64,000 nucleotides of DNA from Lineus longissimus (lineage: Eukaryota; Nemertea; Pilidiophora; Heteronemertea; Lineidae): NCBI RefSeq assembly GCF_910592395.1, contig NC_088324.1, positions 3,472,001 through 3,536,000 on the forward strand. Reading direction: 5' to 3'. The notes beneath the pieces were generated by a model that saw only the letters and a list, made by a program, of their open reading frames with translations, had not been told where the DNA came from and did no database searches. Positions 1 through 9,600 of the stretch are shown piece after piece. Position 1 is the stretch's first letter, and each line of letters begins with the position of its first letter. A program made the translations under genes and the position numbers.

Positions 1-1666
1 ATCTTCTATTTGGAGATGCTCCATCTGATATAAATGCTCTGACGTAGAATCCAACACTTTCCAGTCGACCAACAGCCTCCCATACTACCCAGTACAACTG
101 ATGGCTGCTGAAACCAGTACAGGGGAAATGAGCAAATGTCTCCTCCATATTGCTGAATAGGCCTCGGACCATAAAGGCTATAACATGTGTAGCCACAGTA
201 GGAGTATCATCCCTTTCATCACACTGCCGTACCAACTGTGCTATCTCATTATTAATGTCACCAAGATCGCAGAATCCTAGCAGTTCGCCAGTAGCTGCAG
301 AGTACACTAGTCCCGATTTTATCTTCATTTCATCGAAGAGCAAGCTAACATTAAACTTGAAATCAGGCATGTCTGATAGGTGGTCCTTCACTATCCTTTC
401 TAGCACATGGTTATTGAAACCACTTGATGACTTGGTGAAAGAAGTATAATCCCTGAGAGTGGTTTCATGTGGTAAACGGAGAAATTTACTTCGGCCTATC
501 ATCCGGTATGCAGCAGGCGACTTTGAATGGAGTGCTATGCACCACCGTATAAGAGCAGGATGCCATCTCATCTGTTTGCTAGGTTTTCTTGCTGCTAAAA
601 GCTGCTGTTCCCAGAGCAGTTCCATGGGAGAACCAGCCTCAAAACTTTGGAGAACTTGACTGGTATTGTCTTCCATCACTTGCAGTAGGGACTTGTTAAG
701 TGAATCTGCCACCTGCACATCTCCCTTTTTCAACAAGTCTTGAACTTTTTCCTTCAAGCTTTTCACATGCCGTTTCAAATAATGTCTCTCCTTTTGTAAG
801 GCCGTCAGTTTACATTTCATTGCTCCAGGTGAGAGCCTATCATTTCTGGTGTGGGAGGAAAGGATGTGGTCACCTGGAGTAAGCCTGGTTCTCTGGGAAA
901 ATGCAGCTTGTTTTGCACATAAGATGGGCCTGTATTGGGTGCAGACTGAGCAACGAACAACATTTGGAGGGGCATAAAGTTCACACTTTAAGTGGCAGAC
1001 TATTGAACTACTGCCTGTATGTTGTCCGTCTTCCTTTGCTTCAAGGGTTCCATCTGGTCGCCGGAATATAGCCAGTCCACTTGGGAAAAGGTCGCGGCAC
1101 AAGTCAGAAAATCCGCCAAGTCCAGGGCAAGGACGACAGTTACTCAGGAAATGGAGAAGCTTGCTAACGTCCTCCTTAGAATCTAAGACATGGGCTGAAG
1201 AGATATCCATCACTGGGTCTGTTATCAAATGTCCATATATGTACATTTCCCAAGTCCTGTCACTTTTCAGTTTAAAACATTTCTCAGGGAAACCGTTTTC
1301 CCCCATTAGCAGAAACAACAATCCAGTCTGTTTTTCCACTAAAGTATATCCGCATTCAGTACCTATGGCTTTGGCTTCATTGATATTCCACAAATTTTCT
1401 CCAGGAACGTCAAAACAACGTGACGAAACAGCTATATTAACACTTTGTTTCCGGTATTGTCCACTCCGCCACCATCTTTCCAGTTTCCTCTTGCAAGCTT
1501 CACAGATGTATGGGGGATAATTCTCATGATCCATGCACACGTCAAACCCGAGAGCTCTCTCTATAGCGACTTTGAACTTCTCCTTTTGGCAGGGCTGATG
1601 CCGGTGATGGCTATTCTTTTGTATGTTTTCTGAGCCACAGAGACGACACACATCGTGCAGATTCAT
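1..1666 (-). CDS. P-element/THAP9-like transposase, 5' part (truncated by window edge)
   Basis: An uninterrupted reading frame of 555 codons runs from an ATG at 1666 to the left edge with no stop, so only the N-terminal part is seen. Residues 7-11 read CRLCG and about residues 55-60 read ICEACK, a ZAD-like Cys4 zinc finger. Further C-x2-C pairs follow near residue 240, then a basic stretch predicted as helical. Around residue 440 is LLFDEMKIKSGLVY followed by TGELLGFCDLGD, the signature of the RNase H-like catalytic core of P-element/THAP9-type transposases. FISDGASPN near the edge is the expected second conserved block. The role would be cut-and-paste transposition in the nucleus. The start was chosen because it lies just upstream of the first cysteine pair. 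No terminal repeat is visible to the right. A domesticated gene cannot be excluded. Family call confident; completeness unknown. Confidence 0.82.
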   Translation of the reverse strand, partial: MNLHDVCRLCGSENIQKNSHHRHQPCQKEKFKVAIERALGFDVCMDHENYPPYICEACKRKLERWWRSGQYRKQSVNIAVSSRCFDVPGENLWNINEAKAIGTECGYTLVEKQTGLLFLLMGENGFPEKCFKLKSDRTWEMYIYGHLITDPVMDISSAHVLDSKEDVSKLLHFLSNCRPCPGLGGFSDLCRDLFPSGLAIFRRPDGTLEAKEDGQHTGSSSIVCHLKCELYAPPNVVRCSVCTQYRPILCAKQAAFSQRTRLTPGDHILSSHTRNDRLSPGAMKCKLTALQKERHYLKRHVKSLKEKVQDLLKKGDVQVADSLNKSLLQVMEDNTSQVLQSFEAGSPMELLWEQQLLAARKPSKQMRWHPALIRWCIALHSKSPAAYRMIGRSKFLRLPHETTLRDYTSFTKSSSGFNNHVLERIVKDHLSDMPDFKFNVSLLFDEMKIKSGLVYSAATGELLGFCDLGDINNEIAQLVRQCDERDDTPTVATHVIAFMVRGLFSNMEETFAHFPCTGFSSHQLYWVVWEAVGRLESVGFYVRAFISDGASPNRR

Positions 1667-2835
1667 CTGAGAAAGAAAAGAAATGAATACAATTAGCCGG
1701 TATTTGAATGTGACTATCCTGTCAAGTGTCATCATATTCACATCATCATCATCATCATATCATGACTGACTGATAGTGAATAAGTGATGACAATTGACAT
1801 GATGATGGACATGATCATGGAATGGATGGTAGGCATATATCATAGTCATCCTGTCTTTTAAACAGCATGGAGGTACTCCAGATGATAGCAACAACCATAG
1901 AAAGTAGCTAGAGAGAGGGGTGTGGCCATACTGCTTTTCCAGAAAACGGTGATCTTCAGAAACAAAATTCTAAATGTTCGCATCAGTTCGCATGCATTTG
2001 ACAATATGTACACAATCATTCAAACCTTCATCTATTTATTGGTCAAAATCGTTCCTTCTAGAAAGTTTTAGAAACACTTAAATTCGTAATTTGAAAGTAA
2101 GTATAGTACAAACCTTTAATCTATTGTGCGTCTGGAATCTATCAACCGATTTTTGCGATTTTGGTCTCTTTTTTTCGAGAATTCTGTCACGAATTCGAAG
2201 AACTCGCGGCCATTACTAAATCAACAACACCAAAGCGCGAAACACGAGAATAAAACTTTCGACTACGGGTCGAATGTTATAGAGGGCGCTGCAGTTCGGT
2301 TCGCTGTCGGAAGGGATGATCGTACACAAAGAGCGCTGCCGCGAGGAATGTGTATTGGAGAACAATGGGGCAAACAATGCAAGTCGGGGATTAGTAGGGG
2401 ATTAATTCTGAGTTATTAGGCCGTTCTCTCTCCTTCTTAATAATACCTCCATGGTATAATGTTCCAACGGGTGAAAAGTGAAAACGTGTTTTTGTGTCCC
2501 CGAGTGTTCCACAATTGACACAATAAAACAAAAACAGAAACAATGTTTCAAAACGTAGTGTTCTCTGTGTTCCGCAATTAAAACATGTCTGGTTAAAATC
2601 CGTCGTATTCACCTACTTTTTAGCACGAGTTCTGAGCTGAACAAAACACTCACAGTTTTTACTTCTCCTCCACCCATCAAGATTTCCATAGTTTTCCATT
2701 ATCCATTTACCAAATCTCATGGTCCTTTTTCATTTCATTATCGGCATTATAAAATCCATCCGTCAAAACTAGCACCGCAAGCCCCATTGGGCAAACTCGA
2801 TTTCGCAGTCCAAGTGCATCTTTCCGTCTCATTTC
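1667..2835. other. Gene-free spacer upstream of the P-like gene
   Basis: It contains a short (ATC)n microsatellite around 1739-1758. Two similar GGAACAC-containing words lie near 2500-2580. No coding region is convincing; the short open frames here have no recognisable composition or domain. It presumably includes the promoter and 5' UTR of the minus-strand gene starting at 1666. Confidence 0.5.
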
Positions 2836-3201
2836 TTAACCCTTAAACCGCCGAATTTACATATTATAGGTAATTTCCATTGCCGAATTAACAATAGGTA
2901 AAACAATAGATTACGTATGTATAATTCAACTGCAAATTAGAGTTAGTTATGTTAGTAGTATCAACAAACAATGTATATAAAAGTTGTTTGTTCTAACCTA
3001 AACTTTCAATCTGCGTACTTGGTTTTCTTGAAAAGGATACCAAATTAACCCCTTGTGGTCCAAAACGTAAATACAATGGTAATATCCACTCGTTATCGAA
3101 TAAAGTTCAGTTCTTTTTACACAACACCTTGTTATTGTCAGTTTATTGTATGCTTATTCTGTTTTCCAGTTACTAACTAACAGAATAAGCTATTCCCATT
3201 G

Positions 3202-5214
3202 TTACTGCTGGTTCCTTGCAGCATCCCGGGCGTCATATTTCCTTTGAGAAATGGTCCTACCAACGCGTCGATAGTCCTGCACCGTGTGATAGACCTCAAA
3301 GCATTCTGGCCAACACATAGGCTTGTTGCAGTTTTTGCAACCATCTGAAGTTTGCACCCTCTTTATCTTTCTATCACAACAGACAGAGCAGTCTGGCTTG
3401 TAGTTCTTGGTAGGGGTCCAGCCAAAATGTCTCTCCGTTAGGCGGAGATCCCTGTCAGCTGCAAGACTTTGACGGCCACGGCGCTTGCGGGTTGAAGCCA
3501 AACCTTGTACCAATCCATCAATAACCCCTTGTCTGAACTTCAAATGTGACATCTTGCCCTGAGGATTGACTTTCTTGTAAAGAATGAAGCCATTTACAAC
3601 TGCAACTTCACGAATACGGTGGTAGATGGGTGTATACCACTTGTGGCTCCAATGAGGGAACTCATAGTACTGAAGCAGCTGATCCATCAGGTCAACGCCC
3701 CCCATATACTTATTGTACTCAGAAATACAAACTGGTTTATGTACTTGTCTGAAGCCTGTAGCATCTTTCCTGTCCCTGACCTGATTGACATTCACTCCAA
3801 TGCCATGGATTGTTGACAACACATTCACACGCTTATTATCCTGCCAAGTGCATGCCATGAGGTTCCCTGACTTCTTGAACAGAGGGGCTGCACCACGAGC
3901 CAGGCGAATGTCAGTAAAGTTTCTTGGATATCCAATGCGGTCAGGTCTGATGGTACCACATGTTGCAATATCATGATCCATCATTTGCAAACTGAGAAAA
4001 GGTGAGGAATAAAAATTGTCATAAAACAAATGATGTCCATATGCATGAAAGTTCTGTGTGAGGGCGTCGATAACATCGTACCCAAGTCCTAGTCCTGTCA
4101 CGTTTTGTTTACCTGTGTAGGGATACCAACCCAAGCAGTAACCACTGGTGCTTTCACACAAAGCCCACACTTTCACTCCCCACTTTATGGGTTTGTTGGG
4201 CATATACTGCTTGAAAGATAGTCGTCCTTTGAATTTCACCATACTTTCATCAATTGACAATTCTCGTTCTGGAATGTAGTGCTGCTGATATGTTGGACCA
4301 GTAATATCAAGCAGTGGGCGAAGCTTATACAATGGATCATACCCTGGAGTATCTCTGTCTGGCTGCAACGAGTTGTCACTGAAGTGCAGGAAACTAGATA
4401 TAAGTTCGTATCTGTTGCGTGGCATGTATTCAGTGAACCCACTCGTACAAGTCAGCCAGAAATCACTCCAGTAATCTTCCAGATTTGGTTTTGAGCAGAG
4501 CCCCATCCCTATTTGTATTGCTAAAAAGATCTTCACATCTGCAGCAGTTACATCTTCCCAATCATGGAAGCGGGAGCAAGTAGGAAAATCAACTGGAGTA
4601 TCAAAAAAATGCAGTGCATATCGATTTGTCTCTGTAACAATCAGATCAATGGCCTCTTCCGGAAAGAACAGAGAGAAAAAATCATAAGGAGTCTTTCCCT
4701 GCAACTGTCCAGTAGCTCCATGTTCTCTGGTATACTGAGGGCACCATAGCGGGACTATTCCATCATGGTCACGCCACTGTAGATCACGGATCCTTGGGTC
4801 ATTTCTGACTGCATTGGCCCCTGGTTGAGGTGGCGGAGCATTGCCTTGGCCTCGACCACGCCCCCTACCTCTGGCTCTGCCCCTGCCTCTGCCTCTACCT
4901 CTCCCTCTTTGGGGGGCAGCTGCCTGTTGCATAGCATCATCAGAATCAGATAAGGCACTGTTTGGGTCACTAGAACTTTCCCTTTCACTAGTAACATCAT
5001 CAACTGGTGGGGGGACATAAGCCCCATCATCATCATCAGAGGATGCAGCATCATTGGGACCCCCTGTAGCATCCTGTACATTATGTACACCGGGCATAGA
5101 ATCATCACTGCCACTCAAATCATCGTCCAAATACTCATTTTCAGAGTCAGACTGGGCCACAAGATCAGCCACAACATCGTCTACTGTCATCCTTCTATTA
5201 CTCCTGGCAGCCAT
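3202..5214 (-). CDS. PiggyBac transposase (PGBD-type), intact
   Basis: A single-exon 670-aa protein, the size of complete piggyBac-family transposases. The N-terminal 110 residues are acidic and Ser-rich, followed by an RG-rich tract (about 100-125). The DDE_Tnp_1_7 core begins near residue 175 (PYDFFSLFF). Catalytic aspartates are visible in LSIDESMVKFKGR (about 320), FYDNFYSSPF (about 398) and YMGGVDLMDQ (about 506), giving the D-D-D triad. A C-terminal Cys-rich finger (CSVCCDRK, CKNCNKPMCWPEC) occupies about 612-650; in this family it binds the element ends. Start ATG at 5214 follows the only in-frame option at the acidic N-terminus. No frameshift or stop is seen. Transcription ends toward the left TIR, with about 360 bp of 3' sequence. 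Confidence 0.95.
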   Translation of the reverse strand: MAARSNRRMTVDDVVADLVAQSDSENEYLDDDLSGSDDSMPGVHNVQDATGGPNDAASSDDDDGAYVPPPVDDVTSERESSSDPNSALSDSDDAMQQAAAPQRGRGRGRGRGRARGRGRGRGQGNAPPPQPGANAVRNDPRIRDLQWRDHDGIVPLWCPQYTREHGATGQLQGKTPYDFFSLFFPEEAIDLIVTETNRYALHFFDTPVDFPTCSRFHDWEDVTAADVKIFLAIQIGMGLCSKPNLEDYWSDFWLTCTSGFTEYMPRNRYELISSFLHFSDNSLQPDRDTPGYDPLYKLRPLLDITGPTYQQHYIPERELSIDESMVKFKGRLSFKQYMPNKPIKWGVKVWALCESTSGYCLGWYPYTGKQNVTGLGLGYDVIDALTQNFHAYGHHLFYDNFYSSPFLSLQMMDHDIATCGTIRPDRIGYPRNFTDIRLARGAAPLFKKSGNLMACTWQDNKRVNVLSTIHGIGVNVNQVRDRKDATGFRQVHKPVCISEYNKYMGGVDLMDQLLQYYEFPHWSHKWYTPIYHRIREVAVVNGFILYKKVNPQGKMSHLKFRQGVIDGLVQGLASTRKRRGRQSLAADRDLRLTERHFGWTPTKNYKPDCSVCCDRKIKRVQTSDGCKNCNKPMCWPECFEVYHTVQDYRRVGRTISQRKYDARDAARNQQ

Positions 5215-5393
5215 TCTTCCTCAAATTTACCAAAACTTTGAGATCAAAATGCTCCGAGACTTTCTACACATCAACATACAAGAAACACTTGTAAACAACG
5301 CCTAGTGTATCGATCTACACGGAATACTAGCGCAGGACAAGCATGTGCTGCCTCCTGGCCTAACACAGTGGACCTAAAGTAGCAATAGTACAA

Positions 5394-5459
5394 TTTCGAC
5401 GATCGTCGCCTCTGGCGGTTTACCCCTATGTTTCGACGATCGTCGCCTCTGGCGGTTTA
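5394..5459. repeat. PiggyBac subterminal direct repeat with palindromic core
   Basis: A 29-bp word occurs twice, at 5394-5422 and 5431-5459, 37 bp apart. Each copy contains the palindrome CGACGATCGTCG and ends in the TIR sequence GGCGGTTTA, so the inner copy is a duplicate of the terminus. These are plausible transposase-binding sites at the 5' end of the element (inference). Confidence 0.85.
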
Positions 5460-5768
5460 AGGGTTAAAGGCCATATATCAAGGTTTTTTGCCATTTTCTG
5501 CTGTAAGACGATTTCAAAAGTGTACCTAACACTTTATACAATACAGAAAACCAAATGCAATTAGCTCCATCCATTTTGAAGATATAGCCAATTATATGTT
5601 TGACAACTTGATTACCTAATCAGGCTAGCAACTGGCTTGTTAGAGCCAGGCGGCGGGTTCAGCAAAAGTTGTGATGTAGATCAGGTTATCTGTACATGTC
5701 ATGCAATCATAAAAGCAGGAGGGCCTTAATTAATTATGCACACCTGGAAGTAATGTGTTTCATTCACT

Positions 5769-6074
5769 ATGGTGTATTGTGTGGCTCCGAATTGTGTCAA
5801 GGATAGCACAAAGAACAATCGAATGACGGATGGGACCCATTTTCATGAATTTCCAAAGCCAGTTGAACGAGAGAGGAGGAAGCTGTGGATTCGGAAGTGC
5901 AAACGTTTGGAGTGTTGGAAGCCTGGGCCTTCGGCCAAACTTTGCAGTGATCACTTTATCGATACGGATTATCACATGAAGCCGGATATCTGCATCCAAC
6001 TGAATATTAAATGCCACTTGTTAAAAACAGCTGTTCCAACCATGTCAATTGCATTTAATGCCCGAGGCTGCTGA
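5769..6074 (+). CDS. THAP zinc-finger protein fragment of the Kolobok-like element
   Basis: A 101-aa frame beginning MVYCVAPNC. It shows the THAP C2CH pattern: C4 and C9 near the N-terminus, FHEFPKP in the linker, the conserved Trp in KLWIRKCKR, a WKPGP motif, then LCSDHF supplying the last Cys and His. THAP domains bind DNA at transposon ends. The frame stops soon after the domain (FNARGC), so it is either a first exon or a stand-alone DNA-binding fragment; no catalytic domain follows within the element. Start ATG fits because the first cysteine is usually within the first ten residues. Confidence 0.85.
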   Translation: MVYCVAPNCVKDSTKNNRMTDGTHFHEFPKPVERERRKLWIRKCKRLECWKPGPSAKLCSDHFIDTDYHMKPDICIQLNIKCHLLKTAVPTMSIAFNARGC

Positions 6075-6468
6075 GGTCGGTTGTTATACATAATGTGTAG
6101 GCCCTATTGGGGCCTGTGATACCGCATAGTGTCTTCTTGTGTTCCAGCCATAGCAAGGTGACAGCGACACAGGTCAGTGTCAGTGACAGCCACTGTCAAT
6201 GACAGATTATTGTCATCTGACATCTAGGCCTATCTAACGTTGCACGGCATTATATCGTCACGTCAAGATGATTGTGCATAATACCGTCACTTTTCAATAG
6301 TAGTTCAGCGTCATGACATAACTGGCGATACAACACAGACGAGGCGAAACAATATTGTGCAACATTAGTCTGTTCAAAAATCATACATGTTATGCATCTG
6401 CAACCGTCTATCAATGTCTTCTTTGCTATATCGGCACGTCTGCCATGCAAATTGATTAACCACAAATT

Positions 6469-6621
6469 CTAATCACTTTCGTCCGAATGATCACTCTCAT
6501 TATGATCTAGTGATATTAATGGCTCGAACATGTACGGCTCAACGTTTAAATATCCTTCTATATCGACCAAAACATCCTCAAATTCACTGCTCTCACTCTC
6601 TGAACTGTATGCGGAAGCCAT
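6469..6621 (-). CDS. Short acidic P2X7-intracellular-domain-like frame inside the Kolobok-like element
   Basis: A 50-aa frame starting MASAYSSESESSEFED and containing EGYLNVEPYMFEPL, then DHNESDHSDESD and a TAG stop at 6469-6471. Ser/Asp-rich starts followed by a YxFEP motif are typical of invertebrate proteins annotated as P2X purinoceptor 7-like. The same frame stays open beyond the TAG to 6250 and holds a Cys-containing segment (CRCITCMIFE, QYCFAS) where that family has its Cys cluster. It is thus probably a two-part gene broken by one stop, or joined by splicing. It is transcribed opposite to the THAP gene. Family resemblance is from memory of the motif, not a search. Confidence 0.5.
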   Translation of the reverse strand: MASAYSSESESSEFEDVLVDIEGYLNVEPYMFEPLISLDHNESDHSDESD

Positions 6622-6856
6622 CTTGCTTTGTTCTGACTGACCTGATCTACGTCATCAAAAAATCCCTAGCGGCCACATGTGGAACTAATCTAAAGTTGTG
6701 TGTGGTGGGAAATTCAAATAGTTTAAAATTGAAAATTGAAATAACTAAATAATGACTTTATTATTAGAATTTTTTTAATGTCTGGGATCTTGTTTTTTTA
6801 ACCCTCAACATATTTCATGAGTATCAAGCATGTTTTCAAACCTTGATATATGGCCT

Positions 6857-7499
6857 TTAATCACTAAATTGTCCTGGGAAGGTCACCAATGAAAAGTTCT
6901 CGTTCCTTTTCTGCAACTTGATTACTTCTGCCTTCTTCCAGGCTACGTGGGGTTACCACGATTTGATTACACGGACGTAGTCAAAGCCGAAACATTTCCA
7001 AAATCTTTCTCAAAAACTGTTTATTCAAGCAAGGCATCAGTATTAAATACAAATTTCCTAATTGCATGCAATTACAATATTATAAATCTATTCGCATGCT
7101 ATGAATTAGCAATTTGCCATGATCGGACAATTTGGACAGTTAATATCTTCCCTAACCCCATTAATATTATAGTAAACTACGGAACAAACAAAACGTTTAA
7201 ATCGACTGCTTCTCAATAGACAGTATTTAGGCACGAAATCGCGCATCCCCGACAAATGTATTTCCGCTGAATGATACTAAATCGTTCGATACACCACATT
7301 AACAATATAATAACTAATTCAGTTATCATCCAATTACAAAGATTGCTGTCCAATCGTCCAATATCGCAGCATGCAGAAATAAGCTTAAACTCGACGAAAT
7401 TAAAGGGCCGATATTTTCTATATCCCGGGGGTATGCTTTACATATATAGACCTTAACTGAACCAGAGTGGAAATTAAGGCGAGGCTACCCTATGAAAAA
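6857..7499. other. AT-rich spacer, no gene seen
   Basis: An AT-rich stretch to the right of the Kolobok-like element. I see no coding signal, terminal repeat or strong secondary structure in it. Confidence 0.5.
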
Positions 7500-7651
7500 A
7501 ATTTCTGTAGTTACCATAAGAGCACCATAAGTTAGGTACCATATAGCTTCACCATAGGAAGTTTTATGGTAACTCCTATGATACACTCATGGTGGAGTTA
7601 ATGGTATCCTATGGCGTTTTTGGACTATTACCATCGAATGTTAAGGTAGCT

Positions 7652-7887
7652 GTGGTGTTTATGGTGACCTATGGTAACATCATGTGGTTCTTTTTTGGTG
7701 ATCCTATGGTGGTCCTGTATGGTGCTTTCCATGGTACCTCTATGGTGCTTTCCTTATGGTACCTTTGTAGTGGTGTTTATGGTGACCTATGGTAACATCA
7801 TGTGGTTCTTTTTTGGTGATCCTATGGTGGTCCTGTATGGTGCTTTCCATGGTACCTCTATGGTGCTTTCCTTATGGTACCTTTGTA
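7652..7887. repeat. 118-bp tandem duplication
   Basis: Two back-to-back copies, 7652-7769 and 7770-7887, appear identical by eye. They represent a recent unequal-exchange or slippage event within the ATGGT-rich tract. Confidence 0.9.
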
Positions 7888-7997
7888 ATAATTTGATGGT
7901 GATTTCTGTATGGTACCTTTATGGTGTCGCTATGGTACAATAGAAGTGATTCTATGGTGCTTACCATATGGTGTTCCAAATGTATGATGATGTTTCT

Positions 7998-8050
7998 ATG
8001 GTGCTTTCCTCTCGTGTGCCTATGATAGGCACACCAGAGGAAAGCACCAT
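7998..8050. repeat. Near-perfect 26-bp inverted repeat with 1-nt spacer
   Basis: The arm at 7998-8023, beginning ATGGTGCTTTCCTCT, is repeated inverted at 8025-8050 with one mismatch. Such a tight palindrome would extrude as a cruciform. It uses the same ATGGTGCTTTCC word as the surrounding repeat. Confidence 0.9.
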
Positions 8051-8297
8051 GGAGTCTATCATAAGGTGGTGCATATTTGATGGGATGGTGGTTCTTTATT
8101 GCCTCTTGTACCATTATACAAGCTTGTGAATTACATGTATGGTTTCTGTATGGTTATTTTTATGTACCACTTTATGGTTGTTTGGTTATCAGAATATGAA
8201 GAAGACACCATACAAAAGTATTGCCATATTATTCATCCAAGACAATTCAAACAATGCATAGATAAAACGGTCATTTTGGAACATCGTTCAATTGCAA

Positions 8298-8334
8298 AAT
8301 GAATGAATGAATGAATGAATGAATGAATGAATGA
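8298..8334 (+). repeat. (ATGA)n microsatellite
   Basis: About nine tandem GAAT units. A TGAATGAA tail on this strand could be the 3' end of an L2-like retroposon, but no upstream body was recognised. Confidence 0.9.
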
Positions 8335-9016
8335 ACACAGTATATACAAGTATTGGTGCGGGGTATGGCTTCGGACAGGATCAGGAAATAAACCAAGAGC
8401 CGAGTAACTTTTGATAAATCTTTGTTGTTGAATCATCAAATTGAATTGTTTCTGAAAATACAAGAATGCAAATGGTCTTACAAAAATGTCTTCACTTAGC
8501 ACTGAGAAATCAATACGCTGCTGTGAGATCACCCAGGAGACGTCCTCCACATACATTAGTACACCTACAATGCACTGCCCGTACACGGACACGTGCACCG
8601 AGGTGCGCTCGCAACAGTCTGACAGAGCACAAACAGCGACCAATACAGGCCCAAATTCTCGGGTCCACAGCTTACAACGATTACTCAAATGGGGCATGGG
8701 AGATCTATACATCATCATTTACCTCGTTTATAAATGCTCTTGGCCTAAACATGAGCACAAAAGGGAGAAACTCCCACGAAAAAGACGCGCAAGGACATTT
8801 CTCAAAACACACAAAAAAGGCGAAGGCGCTGACGTCACAACTCCGGAGCGGAAAAGTGGGCGCATCTGAAACTAACGCGCGCGAAATTCAAATTGGCCGT
8901 AAAACAATTACACGCAGAACTCGCGATTTAAACATTGGGTTTCAGTAACATTCAAAACAAGTATATCTGTATGAGCATTGTAACAATAAGGTTATACTCA
9001 TACATTCTAGTTATAT
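8335..9016. other. Unassigned, LTR-like sequence
   Basis: On the minus strand the block from about 8949 to 8335 starts TGTTACTGAAACC, holds a TATA-like TTTATAAACG near 8730 and ends near the microsatellite, which resembles a solo LTR or promoter. No target duplication was found, so it is left unassigned. Open frames on both strands here have no recognisable domain. Confidence 0.25.
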
Positions 9017-9334
9017 TCAGAAGTATTTTGGCAGGTGCTGAACTTCAATATGTCTGAGCTTAAAGCCCTTTGTGACAAAGGAGGCAAGAGACTGAATAAC
9101 ATTTTCATCATTACAGGACAGTATTTTTGATAGTTTGATGGTATTGCAGATAACAATACTATCAGTGTAGATGGTAGAGGGCAGTGTTTGAAAACATTTT
9201 CGCCTTGCAGAATCCAGGAGTGAACAGTCAAAAAGAAAATGACATTCATCATCTAATGCATTACAATGGGTACATAACCTATTGACAAGTGGAATGCCAA
9301 CATACCTGCCCGATTCTAAAGTTAGTTTATGCAC
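9017..9334 (-). pseudogene. Non-LTR retrotransposon (LINE) reverse-transcriptase C-terminal fragment
   Basis: A 106-codon frame with ESGRYVGIPLVNRLCTHCN followed by DDECHFLFDC. This is the C-terminal Cys/His region found at the end of CR1/L2-type LINE polyproteins (R-x2-P...R-x-C-x2-C...E-x-HFLF-x-C). A stop codon interrupts the frame directly upstream (near 9350) and no reverse-transcriptase core is present, so it is a 5'-truncated, decayed copy. The subclass cannot be fixed from this piece. Confidence 0.72.
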
Positions 9335-9600
9335 ACTTTGAAAACTAGGTCAGATGGGAAACTCTTTAGGGTATGTAATGCATCTTCCCTAGGAGTACCT
9401 AGCAAGCATAAACACGTCGGTTAACTGTGGCTGTGTTTTTACATGTTGCCCCCTGGTGGCTTAACAAGGATTGCTGTAAGACTGTGATATGGTTTCTGAG
9501 ATCTGGTCTCCAGGTAACAGTCACCCAGGAAGACGTACCACCATCTTTAATGACAACAGATCGGATGACAATGACAGACGACGCAGCTCACCTTGTACTT
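9335..9600. other. Spacer, nothing recognised
   Basis: No coding signal beyond a short open frame without a recognisable domain. Confidence 0.4.

Larger units (their letters stand above)
2840..5463 (-). mobile_element. Complete piggyBac element
   Basis: Perfect 13-bp terminal inverted repeats CCCTTAAACCGCC lie at 2840-2852 and, inverted, at 5451-5463. Both ends are flanked by the canonical TTAA target duplication (2836-2839 and 5464-5467). The 2624-bp interior holds one intact transposase gene on the minus strand. TTAA targets and CCC-starting termini are diagnostic of piggyBac. With clean ends and an open transposase this copy looks potentially autonomous. Confidence 0.95.
5468..6856 (+). 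mobile_element. Kolobok-like element flanked by TTAA, non-autonomous
   Basis: Terminal inverted repeats AGGCCATATATCAAGGTTT lie at 5468-5486 and, inverted, at 6838-6856. TTAA duplications lie at 5464-5467 (shared with the piggyBac) and 6857-6860. A THAP domain combined with TTAA targets fits the Kolobok superfamily. The 1389-bp length and absence of a DDE transposase frame indicate a deleted derivative. A piggyBac-derived MITE is the alternative, but the THAP frame argues against it. Confidence 0.8.
7500..8200. repeat. ATGGT-rich degenerate minisatellite
   Basis: The words CTATGGTG, ATGGTACC and GGTGCTTTCC recur throughout on the plus strand with irregular spacing. The open frames overlying it are a by-product of this repetition. 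The array is degenerate except for a recent 118-bp duplication inside it. Confidence 0.8.

Noticed and set aside
2126-2419. A 97-aa plus-strand frame upstream of the P-like gene.
   Set aside because: No recognisable composition or domain and no splice support.
7589-8114. Several frames in the ATGGT-rich tract.
   Set aside because: Val/Met/Trp-rich translations reflect the DNA repeat, not a protein.
8233-8718. A 161-aa minus-strand frame across the microsatellite.
   Set aside because: It contains the SFIH repeat from the (ATGA)n tract and no domain; likely fortuitous.
8335-8949. A solo LTR.
   Set aside because: TG/CA-like ends and a TATA-like box are present, but no target duplication or second copy was found.
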